Shown here: positions 43,164 to 51,794 of the stretch, piece after piece
How positions within the stretch are numbered: the first letter of the stretch is position 1
How the letters are laid out: the number at the start of each line of letters is the position of its first letter
Source: Synechococcus sp. ATX 2A4
Lineage (GTDB): Bacteria > Cyanobacteriota > Cyanobacteriia > PCC-6307 > Cyanobiaceae
Reading direction: 5' to 3'
Length of the DNA stretch: 64,000 nt
Assembly: GCF_024346375.1 (NCBI RefSeq)
Contig: NZ_JAGQCV010000013.1
Coordinates: 1-64,000 of the forward strand
Notes under the pieces: generated by a model
Seen by the model: the letters and a program-made list of their open reading frames with translations, nothing else
Told to the model about the DNA's origin: nothing
Database searches by the model: none
Position numbers and translations under genes: made by a program

Positions 43164-43715
43164 CGGCCGGCGGTGCAGCTCCGCTGTCGCGGGCTGCACC
43201 GCTTTACCTGCAGGGATGAAGGTGGCTGAAAAGGGCGTAGATGGGAAACCGAAGGATTCAATTGAAGATTTCAGCGATGACTGGCGCGAATGGGTTGGCA
43301 ATGACCGAACACAGTGATAAGATCGCCTTATAAAAGGCGTTAGGTGTAATAAGTAGAATCTGAAGTTTTGGGGCTTTGTTCCCCCTCTGGGAGGCACGCG
43401 CCAGTCTTGGCGGCTATGCGGTCTTGATGGATACCCATGTCTGATGTAACAACCAGGATGAGGAATGGACATCTTGCCGAACAAGGCGCGGGTGGAATGT
43501 CGGACGAGCAATCCAGTGACACGAGAAACCCCCCGTCTGGCAAGACAGGGGGCTGGCGTTGGCCCCGTGGGAAGGCTGGAGGTGATCACTCCCTCGGCAC
43601 GAGTGAGGTCATTCAGTAGGGCTGGGACTCTTGAGTCAGGCCGGGTGGACTGATGTCAAAGGCCTGACCATGTGGGAATCCATCAGCTGTCAGCAGAACT
43701 CTCCTCGTCGTTTAG
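43164..43715. other. Intergenic stretch with two hairpins
   Basis: No gene is supported. CGCCTT-ATAA-AAGGCG (43324-43339) is a perfect small palindrome in an AT-richer context. CCCCCCGTCT-GGCA-AGACAGGGGG (43529-43552) is a strong GC hairpin. The minus-strand ATPase gene ends at the right border. Confidence 0.5.
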
Positions 43716-45701
43716 CTAGTCATCAAGACGCGGTACCTTGAGAAGACTGGCCCAATCCTTGAAATAGGGGTAGGACGGGTCGGACACCGGTTTCGCTGCA
43801 GGCAACTCGGAATCGCCAGGCGTGCTTGGTGAAGATGACACTCCGGGAAGCTCAACAGAGTCCCCAGCGCTGCTGTTCTCGTCGCCAAGGGGGAGACGCG
43901 TAGAACCGTCGGGCGTCGTTTCTCCCTGTTCAGCCTCCACTTCCTCTCCCTGCTCTTGCCTCGCCAACTCGTCGGCGTCGATCTGCTCTTGGACCGCCTT
44001 TGATCCGTAGAGGTTTTCACGACCTCTGGATGTGGCGACGTCGTGCTGGACGACGAGCAGTCCTTTGGCTTCTAGCTGTTCGAGGGCCCTGCGGAGCAAA
44101 CGAGCATCAAGGTCGGTGATGGCCACTGGCAGGTGCGACCTGATCTGGGTCGCTGTCTGCAGCAGTCCGGTGGCACGATGCTGCTCCTCAAGGGCTTCGT
44201 AGATCGAACGCTGGCGATCGTTCAGGGGAGTGATGTGGACGTTACACTGTTGAGCTGCCGCTTGCACCTCCTCCAGCGTGCCGTGAGAGATCCAGGTGGC
44301 AGCCTCAGACCTTTCGATCACCAATTCGGTGGGAGCACCCCCACGACCCTTGCTCACCAAGACGATGCGAGGGTCTGAAACCGATCCTTTGCCGGCCGGA
44401 TAGTGAAACAAGCCAACAAGCTGGGAAGCAAGGGCCGGAAGGGCAGATGTACCGCGACAGGCCTGGGCTGGATCCAATCCTTTGCTCGCCTTTGAGGTGT
44501 GATGGATCAGGATGACCGTGGCTCCATGGGGAGAAACCGCAGTCATCAGGTTCGAAAAGGGCCTGGCGAACATTCGCGAGTTCTCTGAGATGCCCAGGCC
44601 CAGGGTCAGCGAGGCGGCAGAGTCAAGAATGACCAGACCGCCTGGGTTTCGTACACACCACGCTTCGATAGCAGAAATCCCATTCTGGTTGAGCCAGAGC
44701 GGATGCTGCGAGTCGTAAAGCTCTGAAACCGTAGGGTTGAGCTGCACCTTCCCGTCGTCCAGCCGAAACGCGAGGCCGTATTCCAACAGCATTGAGGTCC
44801 AGTCCAAAAGCGGCTGGTCCGTGCCTACCAGCAGGACAGGAGGGCAAGGGCCCGTGACCGGGAGTCCCAAATAAGAGGACGCACCTTGGGTCATGGCCTT
44901 TAGAAGACCCATGACAAGAGCGGTTTTCCCGATCTTGCCTGGTCCGACAAGGACGTTGAGAGCGCCCCTGATCAAGACTCCCATCAAGAGCCAGGTGGTG
45001 GGTTTCAGGGAGATGGTGTCACCACCCCTGTGCGGCAGACGCTGGTCTTCTGACGCTTGGTCCTGTGCTTCGCCAAGGATGAGTTCAAGCTGCGCCTTGC
45101 TGCAGAGCAGCTTCAGTTGACGGGCCTTTGTCCGCAGGTGAACCATGGGGTGGGCGGTGTTGTCCCTGACGAGTCCTCCGGCGTACTGCCCTAGCTGAGC
45201 AAGCGCATTGGCCGTCGCCTGGGTCAATGGGTCGCAGGTGGCGTTCGAGCAATCGCCCATCTCAGCGTTCTGGTTCAGCACGCTGGTTTTGGAATCATCG
45301 GAACTGGGGCCGACGATGGGGTCGTCGACACCCATGGGACGGTGGTGTCCTTCCTGCCCTTCTCGAGTTCCAGCGCCCACGACGGGGGGCTCAACGGTGC
45401 TGCTGCGACTGGCGCGGTGAGATGGACCCAGCCTTTCGCCACTGTCGGCCAAGGTTGAGCCGCTCTTGTCAGCGGCTCTGTCCGTGTGTGGCGTAGAGGC
45501 ACTTGCCTTTGGAAGCGGAACCTCAGTTGTATGAGGTGTGTCTGGCGACTGGTGGTCGCAGACCAAGCGACCGTCGGGGGCCCGAAGGCCCTCCACACCG
45601 GAGTTCGTGACGCCAGCCAGGGCGGAGCCTGGGCTGGCAGCGTCATTGGCACTGCCGCCTTCGTCGCCTTCGACGAAGGGCTTGATGTCGTCAAAGGTCA
45701 T
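43716..45701 (-). CDS. RecA-like (RepA-type) AAA ATPase
   Basis: A 661-aa protein. Residues 1-170 are a disordered Ser/Pro/Thr/Asp-rich region. A RecA-fold ATPase of the AAA_25/RepA type follows: Walker A VLVGPGKIGKTALVMG (about residues 250-265), VLLVGTDQPLLDWTSMLLEYG, Walker B GGLVILDSAASL and sensor VILIHHTSKASKG. A winged-helix-like part (LLRRALEQLEAKGLLVVQHD) and an acidic tail complete it. Such ATPases accompany primases in plasmids and integrated elements, probably as replicative helicase or loader. The start overlaps the stop of the AlpA-like gene by 4 bp. Confidence 0.82.
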   Translation of the reverse strand: MTFDDIKPFVEGDEGGSANDAASPGSALAGVTNSGVEGLRAPDGRLVCDHQSPDTPHTTEVPLPKASASTPHTDRAADKSGSTLADSGERLGPSHRASRSSTVEPPVVGAGTREGQEGHHRPMGVDDPIVGPSSDDSKTSVLNQNAEMGDCSNATCDPLTQATANALAQLGQYAGGLVRDNTAHPMVHLRTKARQLKLLCSKAQLELILGEAQDQASEDQRLPHRGGDTISLKPTTWLLMGVLIRGALNVLVGPGKIGKTALVMGLLKAMTQGASSYLGLPVTGPCPPVLLVGTDQPLLDWTSMLLEYGLAFRLDDGKVQLNPTVSELYDSQHPLWLNQNGISAIEAWCVRNPGGLVILDSAASLTLGLGISENSRMFARPFSNLMTAVSPHGATVILIHHTSKASKGLDPAQACRGTSALPALASQLVGLFHYPAGKGSVSDPRIVLVSKGRGGAPTELVIERSEAATWISHGTLEEVQAAAQQCNVHITPLNDRQRSIYEALEEQHRATGLLQTATQIRSHLPVAITDLDARLLRRALEQLEAKGLLVVQHDVATSRGRENLYGSKAVQEQIDADELARQEQGEEVEAEQGETTPDGSTRLPLGDENSSAGDSVELPGVSSSPSTPGDSELPAAKPVSDPSYPYFKDWASLLKVPRLDD

Positions 45702-45982
45702 GCCCTGTCCTCAGAGAAGCGGACAGTCAGCGGGCTCGCGGTCTGGAACGTACGGGTTCTGGTACGGGCCCACTTCGCCATTTCGGCCTTGACGGCCTCA
45801 AGGTCGTAGCGCAAGCAGCTGTTGCGGCTGTAGCCGGTCGTTCGGTAATGGACGGCAGGCTTCAGCAAGCCCTCCTTGCGACGACGGCGGAGGGTATCGC
45901 GCGATAAGTCGATGAGCTCGCAGAGCTCGCGCTCTGTGACCCAGCGAGGTTTTTCTTGAGTGAACGGGGCTGCGAGAGCCAT
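45698..45982 (-). CDS. AlpA/excisionase-like DNA-binding protein
   Basis: A 94-aa protein with an N-terminal helix-turn-helix of the MerR/AlpA/excisionase kind (WVTERELCELIDLSRDTLRR, then RRKEGLLKPAVHY) followed by a short helical and basic tail. Located near the integrase and translationally coupled (4-bp overlap) to the RepA-type ATPase, it is a candidate recombination directionality factor or transcription regulator. Confidence 0.75.
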   Translation of the reverse strand: MALAAPFTQEKPRWVTERELCELIDLSRDTLRRRRKEGLLKPAVHYRTTGYSRNSCLRYDLEAVKAEMAKWARTRTRTFQTASPLTVRFSEDRA

Positions 45983-46440
45983 TGGATTAGAAATTCCCGT
46001 CGGGGATTCCTAAGCAGCAGAAGAGCTTTCCGAGTTGCTGATTGGTTTCATTTTTTTGGTGGTTCTTGGGATATGTGATTTTTCCAGTGGGCCCAAGACC
46101 CCTTCGTCGGCCAGAGTTGGCTGGGCGAAGGGGCGAGGGGGATTCCTAGGAGTTCAGCGAAGGTGTGGTATCGAGGACGGTGCGGCTTCTATTGATATCG
46201 CGGGTTCGTTCGGGGGCGGCTGATTGGGGTGGAATGATTGAGGTTGTTGATTTGGGGTGAGCATTCGGCTGCTTAGGCCAGGGCTGGCGACGGTAATGAA
46301 CCGGCCCTTCTCAAAACCCTATCAGATCGCAGGGCGCAAGGTCGGACGGTGGGACAACCGTGGAGGTATCGGAGCATTGACGGCCCAAGAACCAGCTCCC
46401 GGAACCACGGGCTGCGTAGTGGCTCTGAGTGGGGGACGCT
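45983..46440. other. Intergenic stretch, about 460 bp
   Basis: No gene is supported. It carries the promoter region of the AlpA-like operon and the 3' flank of the integrase. A TTTTTTT run at about 46051-46057 and an AT-richer segment (46020-46090) are the only notable features. Confidence 0.45.
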
Positions 46441-47826
46441 TCACGCAACGTCCTGGGTCACCAGGTTGCTTACCAGGCTCAGTTGGCTTGAACAGCGCCT
46501 GCGCAAAGCCAGATCAGCACGGTTGAACGCTGCGGCGGTCGTTCCTTCTGAGCACCAGGCATAAGAGCGCAGATGGCACTCAAGGGAATGGCCCATCGAT
46601 TGGGAGACGGCACCTGGGTCAATTCCTCTGTGATGAGCCCGGAGGCTGTAGCTGTGCCTGAAGCTGTAAGGGACAGCGACTTCACCCTTGCAGGCAAGTT
46701 CCTGCCTGAGGTTCCGCCAGGCCGCTCGCCGCTTGAGATAGGTAGCGAGGGCATCTCCAGCTCCGTTCCCGCTCTCCAGCGGGGGAAGCTCGATCAGTCC
46801 TTGCTGCCAACGCCTCAGTAGCTGCCACTCAACAAGAGCACCCGTGTGGTCGACCAGGGGGAGCGGGTGAATGCGGCGGGCCTTGGTGACCCCGCCACCA
46901 CTGGCCTTTTCATAGCTGCACCACCAGTGGGCTTCACCCGTAGCCGGATCGGACCGCACTGATAAGTGACCGAGCTCAACGGGCCTTAAGCCAAGCTCGG
47001 CAAGAAGGCGCAGGGCATCGAGCCAACGATGGCCCACAGCATCGTCAGGTATGCCAGCGAGCAGGTTGAGGATTTGTTGATCGGTAAAGGGATCTCCCCC
47101 GCCAGAACGGGTCCCGGCCGGCTTTCTACCGATATGAGGAGCGAGATCAGCCGGCGGGGACCAAAAAAGGGGAAACCCCTCTCTGGTGACGCAATGATTG
47201 AGAAACTGGGCGAGGTTGCGTGCCCGGATCTGACGGGTTCGCGACCCAGGAGCCCATGCTCTGACGGTTAGATCGATGAGATCCGCCGAGGTCCTTGGTG
47301 GGTTTGGCGATTGGAGCAGGGATAGAGCGTCGGAAATCACAGGCTCATAGGTCAGCCGCCAGGTGGGCGCCTTGATTGCATTGCCATGCAAAAGCTTCTG
47401 CGTCTTGAAGCGCTCCGAAGCTGCTCGCCAGTCACCAGCCACTCCTGCATGGTGTGCCAGTGCTCCTGCTTCTCCCGCGCGAGCTGTTCCCTTCATGGAC
47501 GCCTTGACAGCATTGGCCAGGCTCGACCCGTTCTCCAAGTGGAACGCGATGGCGTCACAGAGGCGAACGATCTCAGGAACGTTTGCCTGGCACCAATCCA
47601 AAGGCAGCTTGACGGAGGGGCGGGTCGTTCCAACACGGATCTGGAGTTTTGTGGTTCCTCGGTGCTCCGTCAGCAACCAGCTTTTTCTGCCTGGATTGGA
47701 GGAAACGGTCTGCCTCAGGCCAAGCACCCAGGGGGGAACGGGATGACCGGACTTGGCAATCAATACGGGCATGGGCGGGAGCTGAGCGGGAGCTGGGAAG
47801 CTGCAGCTTTGGTCCACTTGCCGCAA
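46441..47826 (-). CDS. int: Tyrosine recombinase (integrase)
   Basis: A 461-aa site-specific recombinase of the element. The catalytic domain shows AELGLRPVELGHL (first Arg, about residue 280), the Lys-bearing beta-turn EKASGGGVTKARRIHPLP, and PYSFRHSYSLRAHHRG, where the first His of HxxR is replaced by Tyr. The end has MGHSLECHLRSYAWC with the nucleophile Tyr (about residue 421). A core-binding SAM-like domain precedes it. An alternative ATG at 47772 would place the tandem 11-mer directly upstream of the start. The gene lies 73-127 bp from the right att site and points inward. Confidence 0.93.
   Translation of the reverse strand: MRQVDQSCSFPAPAQLPPMPVLIAKSGHPVPPWVLGLRQTVSSNPGRKSWLLTEHRGTTKLQIRVGTTRPSVKLPLDWCQANVPEIVRLCDAIAFHLENGSSLANAVKASMKGTARAGEAGALAHHAGVAGDWRAASERFKTQKLLHGNAIKAPTWRLTYEPVISDALSLLQSPNPPRTSADLIDLTVRAWAPGSRTRQIRARNLAQFLNHCVTREGFPLFWSPPADLAPHIGRKPAGTRSGGGDPFTDQQILNLLAGIPDDAVGHRWLDALRLLAELGLRPVELGHLSVRSDPATGEAHWWCSYEKASGGGVTKARRIHPLPLVDHTGALVEWQLLRRWQQGLIELPPLESGNGAGDALATYLKRRAAWRNLRQELACKGEVAVPYSFRHSYSLRAHHRGIDPGAVSQSMGHSLECHLRSYAWCSEGTTAAAFNRADLALRRRCSSQLSLVSNLVTQDVA
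47775..47796 (+). repeat. Tandem 11-mer (candidate integrase arm site), right
   Basis: The same 22-bp tandem as at 21026-21047, in direct orientation. It lies either inside codons 11-17 of the integrase or just upstream of its alternative start at 47772. Confidence 0.65.
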
Positions 47827-47898
47827 CTTGCGGCCGAGATCCCTTGCTACAACTAGGATCCTATCAGACGCGCCCTGGGGCGGAAGGGATGGAATTTC

Positions 47899-47949
47899 GC
47901 TTTGGGAGCACTAGGTCGCAGGTTCGAATCCTGTCGCCCCGATTGACTT
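47899..47949 (+). repeat. Right attachment site (51-bp direct repeat)
   Basis: An exact copy of 20955-21005, containing the 3' part of tRNA-Pro but lacking the 5' half, so it is not a functional tRNA. Confidence 0.95.
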
Positions 47950-48144
47950 TTAAAGATTAAATCCATCGGTTGGGCCCTTCACAAGCTGCAACAACAGCTG
48001 GATTGCGGCCTCAAAAGGGATGACGTCTAAGGGCGATCAAGGATCACCCTGATTCAGCGGCCGAAGTCTCCTGACCACGTTCATCAGCTCGCCATGACAA
48101 GCGTAAGGCCAACTGAATTGGCCAGCCACGATGGGTTCAAGCTT

Positions 48145-48777
48145 TCAGCTAGAGCCACAGTCGATTCTTAACGCCGTCAACCTGCCACTGACATACGCCC
48201 CAGTATCAATCCCGATGCGGTGCGGCAGATGCATCACCTTGTAGTCAGGCCGGAAGGTGTGGCCATGCACCACGATGTAAGGAAGCCCATGGGGCTTGGT
48301 GAGGAAGGGCTGGCGGATCCAGATCAGATCCTCGAAGCTCTGGCGCTCCAGCGGCACACCTGGCCGCACGCCGGCATGGACGAACAGATGGCGGCCGCGA
48401 ATCGCCGTGACCGGCAATTGCTCGAACCACTCCCGGTGCTCACGCGCCAGGGGGAGCAGCGCGGGGTTGCCGCCGTTGCTGCGCCACAGATCGAAGGCGA
48501 GCCCTGGTTTGGGTGACGCCAACGACTCCAGCAGCATTTGCTCGTGGTTGCCGCGCAGCACCGTCACCGCCGCCAGGCCATAGGCGCCCGGGTTGTTCTG
48601 CAGCTGCCAGACCCGTTCCAGCACCTTGCGATCACCATCGGGTTCGGGGGCCCGATCGATCAGATCGCCGAGAAAGATCAGCTCAACTCCCGAATCCAGA
48701 TGCGGCAGCAGTTGCTGCTCAAGCAAAGCGGCGCAGCCGTGCACATCCCCGATCGCCACCACATCAGGCCTGGTCAT
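48145..48777 (-). CDS. Calcineurin-like metallophosphoesterase
   Basis: A 210-aa PPP-type phosphoesterase, similar to bacterial serine/threonine or diadenosine-tetraphosphate phosphatases. Metal-binding motifs in order: GDVHG (residues 12-16), FLGDLIDRAPEPDGD, LRGNHEQMLLE, LFVHAGVRPGVPLE, and YIVVHGHTFRPDY. No signal peptide. The first 14 bp overlap the end of the VWA gene upstream, implying co-transcription. Confidence 0.88.
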   Translation of the reverse strand: MTRPDVVAIGDVHGCAALLEQQLLPHLDSGVELIFLGDLIDRAPEPDGDRKVLERVWQLQNNPGAYGLAAVTVLRGNHEQMLLESLASPKPGLAFDLWRSNGGNPALLPLAREHREWFEQLPVTAIRGRHLFVHAGVRPGVPLERQSFEDLIWIRQPFLTKPHGLPYIVVHGHTFRPDYKVMHLPHRIGIDTGAYVSGRLTALRIDCGSS

Positions 48778-50026
48778 CGTTGCTCTCCCAGACGGTGGTG
48801 TTGGAGCGCAGCGATTCGCGCCGCAGGCGTTTACGGCTGAGCTTGGGATCGCTCTTGAGCAACAGCAGTTTCTGGTTGAGCAGATCCAGCTCCCTGCTGA
48901 TCGTGACGCTGCCAGGCATCGACATCAAGCTGTCGCGCATGTGCATCAAGCTGGTGCTGGCGGTGCTGTGATCGCCACGATCGAGCTCCTCAATCACACG
49001 CCTGCGTTCACGATTGGCCGCCAGCAGCGCCAACTGCTCGGCCACCTCAGCATCGGTATCCAGCTGGTCGAGATCCTCGCTCGCCAGCACCGGCAGGCGC
49101 AGAACCTCCACCAGGCTCAGGCGTTCGCTGTTGCCGGGTGCGTCCCATGCCAGGCGCACGCTGAGGATCTCCTGGTTCGGGCTCCAGGCCGGCAGCTCCA
49201 GTTGCAGTCCCACATTGATCTCCTGGCCGGCGCGCAGGTTGGGCAGTTGATGGTTGCCGGCGCTGGTGGACTTGAGGTCGTTGAGCAGATCCAGCACCGT
49301 GGCGCCGTGTCTGGCGCGCAGACCCACACTCACCCGCCGACCGCAGGTGGTGGCCAGGCCCTGCAGCTCGGAGGCATAGAGATCCGCCAGCTGGCTGGGG
49401 GTTTCGATGTGGGCCAGGGTGCCGTCACCCGCAGCGGCCATCGCTCCCATCAGGTCTTCGTCGAAATCAACCCCCAGGCCGAAGGCGCTGGTGCTGATGC
49501 CGCGCCGGGTGAGGCCCGCCACCTTGGCGGCGATCTGTGCGTGATCGGTGAGGCCTTCATTGGCCTGGCCGTCGGAGAGCAGCAGCACCCGGTTCATGTG
49601 GGTGGGGTCGAGGTGTTCTGCCACCTGGGTGGCTCCCACCAACCAGCCATCGAAGAGGGCCGTGCAACTGCCGCTGTGGATGGTGTTGATCGCGTTGATG
49701 AAGGGCTGCGGATCAGCCACGGGTGTAGAAGGCACGACCACCTTCACGTCGTTGTCAAAGGTGACGATGGCGAGACGATCACGGCTGGTGAGTTCCCCGG
49801 CCAGGAAGCGGGCCGCCTTGCGGGCATAGCTGAGCTTGGTGCCGCTCATCGAGCCGGAACGGTCGATCACGAGGGCCAGGTTCAACGGCGGCCGCTGCTG
49901 CCGGCCGTGGTCTGGAACGGTGGGGGCAGATGGTGTGGTGATCGTGAGCAGGAGATCCAGACGCGACGGGCCATCGGAAGCCACCGCCGGCCGCAGCGGC
50001 CGGAAGCGAAGGTGGGGGAGGGTCAT
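48764..50026 (-). CDS. von Willebrand factor A domain protein
   Basis: A 420-aa protein with a VWA domain holding a complete MIDAS: ALVIDRSGSMSG (about residues 50-61), SGSCTALFDGW and LLSDGQANEGLTD. The C-terminal third is helical and charged. Similar proteins in cyanobacteria act with metal-dependent partners of unknown identity. It lies between a MerR-like regulator gene (97 bp upstream) and the phosphoesterase. The 50030-50115 leader is unusually G/T-rich. Confidence 0.85.
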   Translation of the reverse strand: MTLPHLRFRPLRPAVASDGPSRLDLLLTITTPSAPTVPDHGRQQRPPLNLALVIDRSGSMSGTKLSYARKAARFLAGELTSRDRLAIVTFDNDVKVVVPSTPVADPQPFINAINTIHSGSCTALFDGWLVGATQVAEHLDPTHMNRVLLLSDGQANEGLTDHAQIAAKVAGLTRRGISTSAFGLGVDFDEDLMGAMAAAGDGTLAHIETPSQLADLYASELQGLATTCGRRVSVGLRARHGATVLDLLNDLKSTSAGNHQLPNLRAGQEINVGLQLELPAWSPNQEILSVRLAWDAPGNSERLSLVEVLRLPVLASEDLDQLDTDAEVAEQLALLAANRERRRVIEELDRGDHSTASTSLMHMRDSLMSMPGSVTISRELDLLNQKLLLLKSDPKLSRKRLRRESLRSNTTVWESNDDQA

Positions 50027-50123
50027 GGTGTGGGGTGTGGGGAGTTTTGGTATTTGGGTGTTTGGGTGTGGGGTGTTTGTTTGTGGGAGGGAGAAGTGTT
50101 GGTGGTGGGCGTAAGGAAGGCCG

Positions 50124-50873
50124 TCAGCCAGAGGGGTCGTGAATTAGTTGCTTGAACCGAGCCAGGAGGCTGTTGAGCCACTGCTCGCGCCTGGGGCCGG
50201 CGGGAGGAAGCGACACGGATTCGCGCACGTGGACTTCAATGCCTGGGGCGAGCGTGTAACGCCGCCAACGGCTGGAGGCTTCCCGCGAGCTCCCGCCCGT
50301 GCGGGAACCGGAGGATGGACGTTCCGCTCGAACCTGACTGGAAAGGGGATCGCTGAGCATCCCGAGCATGCGGCTGAAGGGTTGGGCTTTGCCCAGCCGG
50401 GAGGCGAGAGAGGCCGCGGAACCAGACAGGTGGATGGAGGCGGCAGCGGAGGCGGGCAGGTCGGTGGAGGCAGAGAGATCGTCGGCGGTGGAATCCTCCG
50501 AGGACTGCAGATCCCGGAGGTAATCGAGGGCAGAGCTGGAGGCCAGGGAGGAAGGCGCGGTGGCCGCCGCCCCAACCCCATCGAGCTGCTCCAGTTGCTG
50601 CTCCAGTTCGACATCATCCAGTGCGCACAGGGGTGCAATGGCCGAGAGGCTGAGGCCGCGCCGGGCGAGGGCGCGCACCAGCACCAGTTGCAACAGGTGC
50701 CGGTGGCCATAAACCGCACTACGGCCTGCTTTGCCGGGGCGATCGATCAACCCCTGGGTGGCATAGAGCCGCACCGTGCGTGATGAAATCTCCTCACCCA
50801 AGAGCTCACCGGCCGCAAGGAGCAGGTCCTCAAGGCCGTAGTGCGCATCAGCGGGAGTGGAGACCTTAACCAT
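50124..50873 (-). CDS. MerR-like DNA-binding protein
   Basis: A 249-aa product from ATG 50873 (MVKVSTPADAHYGLEDLLLA); open sequence to 51218 is on the antisense of the peptidase remnant. The N-terminal winged helix is MerR-like (LGEEISSRTVRLYATQGLID, then RPGKAGRSAVYGHRHLLQLV), followed by a helical dimer region and a long Ser/Ala-rich linker. The end is a distinct region (RRYTLAPGIEVHVRESVSL). No metal-ligand cysteines are visible, so it is not an obvious regulator of the two MerR-type operators at 16201 and 17031. It probably controls the VWA gene downstream. Confidence 0.75.
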   Translation of the reverse strand: MVKVSTPADAHYGLEDLLLAAGELLGEEISSRTVRLYATQGLIDRPGKAGRSAVYGHRHLLQLVLVRALARRGLSLSAIAPLCALDDVELEQQLEQLDGVGAAATAPSSLASSSALDYLRDLQSSEDSTADDLSASTDLPASAAASIHLSGSAASLASRLGKAQPFSRMLGMLSDPLSSQVRAERPSSGSRTGGSSREASSRWRRYTLAPGIEVHVRESVSLPPAGPRREQWLNSLLARFKQLIHDPSG

Positions 50874-50936
50874 CCCTCCATTATCCACACTTGCAGTGCA
50901 GGTGTCAAGTGGGTAAGCTTGGCACCCCGCAGTTGA

Positions 50937-51794
50937 TTCCGTATCGATCGTCCCGCTTCCCTTCCCGCTCCCGACCACTCCCGGCTGCTGGAGCACCTGC
51001 AGCACCTGGCCCGGCCGCGCCATGCCCGTTGGGATCCGCTTGGCTTGATGGCAGTTCGCAGTTATCTCAGCGAGCAGCTCGGCGCCCTTGGTGTGGTGGA
51101 AGAGCATTGCTTCTGCGAAGGCATTGATGCCGGCACGAACCTGATCCTCAAGTTGCCTGGCCAGCAAGAAGATCTCGATCCCTTGCTCGTGGCCGCCCAC
51201 TACGACGGCCCTTTGCATTCGATCGGCGCCGACGACAACGCGTCAGGCCTCGCGGCCCTGCTCGAACTGGCCAAACACTGGCAGGCCCATCCACCCCGCC
51301 GGACAGTGTGGATCGTGGCCTTTGATCAGTAGGAATGGGGCATGCTCGGCAGCAGCGCGCTGGCCCATGAGCTCAAGGCCAGTGGCCAGAAGTTGAAGCT
51401 GATGGTGAGCCTGGAGATGCTCGCCTTCACCAGCGCCACACAGCGCTACCCGATTCCGGCTATGCGGACGGTGTATGGCGATCGCGGTGAGTTCATCGCT
51501 GTGGTGGGCAACATCAGCGCCACACCGCTGCTGTCGGGGATCGTCAGCCGCATGGGCAAGCAGGTGATCACCAAGCTGCTGCCGGTTCGCGCTGCCGGCC
51601 ATGCCATGCCCGAGGTGCGGCTCAGCGATCACAGCCCCTTCTGGGATGCGGGCTACAACGCCGCGATGGTGACGGACACGTCCTTCCTGCGCAATCCCCA
51701 CTACCACCAGATGAGCGACACGATCGACACCCTGGATCTGCCCTTTCTTGCCAACGTGACTGAGGGGTTGAAGCAGGGGTTGGGGGGGCTTTGA
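50937..51794 (+). pseudogene. M28-family aminopeptidase remnant with amber at the catalytic Glu
   Basis: The translation matches zinc aminopeptidases of family M28: LLEHLQHLARPRHARWDPLG, VAAHYDGPLHSIGADDNASG (His and bridging Asp), then WIVAFDQ-TAG-EWGMLGSS at 51330-51332, DHSPFWDAGYNAAMVTDTSF and NPHYHQMSDTIDTLD. The TAG replaces the first Glu of the EE pair, the catalytic base. The coding signal begins at 50937 after a TGA, without any usual start codon before 51045/51048. Two defects together indicate a decaying gene. Confidence 0.8.

Larger units (their letters stand above)
20955..47949. mobile_element. tRNA-Pro-integrated element carrying type I-E CRISPR-Cas
   Basis: The element is bounded by a perfect 51-bp direct repeat (20955-21005 and 47899-47949) comprising the 3' part of tRNA-Pro plus 7 bp downstream. 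The intact tRNA is on the left. A tyrosine integrase is next to the right repeat. Inside are PrimPol-VapE, an SF1 helicase, a RecA-like ATPase, an AlpA-like protein, a sigma-like protein, a possible abortive-infection pair, complete cas genes and the array. There are no capsid, tail or conjugation genes. The gene set resembles satellite or tycheposon-type integrative elements; that classification is inference. Confidence 0.9.

Noticed and set aside
43437-43653. Small open frames after the sigma-like gene
   Set aside because: They overlap strong hairpins, lack protein-like composition and have no recognisable motif.
47899-47949. Second tRNA-Pro gene
   Set aside because: The acceptor 5' strand, D arm and half of the anticodon stem are absent; it is the attachment-site duplicate.
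50124-50873. MerR-like protein as regulator of the two MerR-type operators at 16-17 kb
   Set aside because: No metal-binding cysteines are seen, and it is 33 kb away beside its own likely target (the VWA gene).
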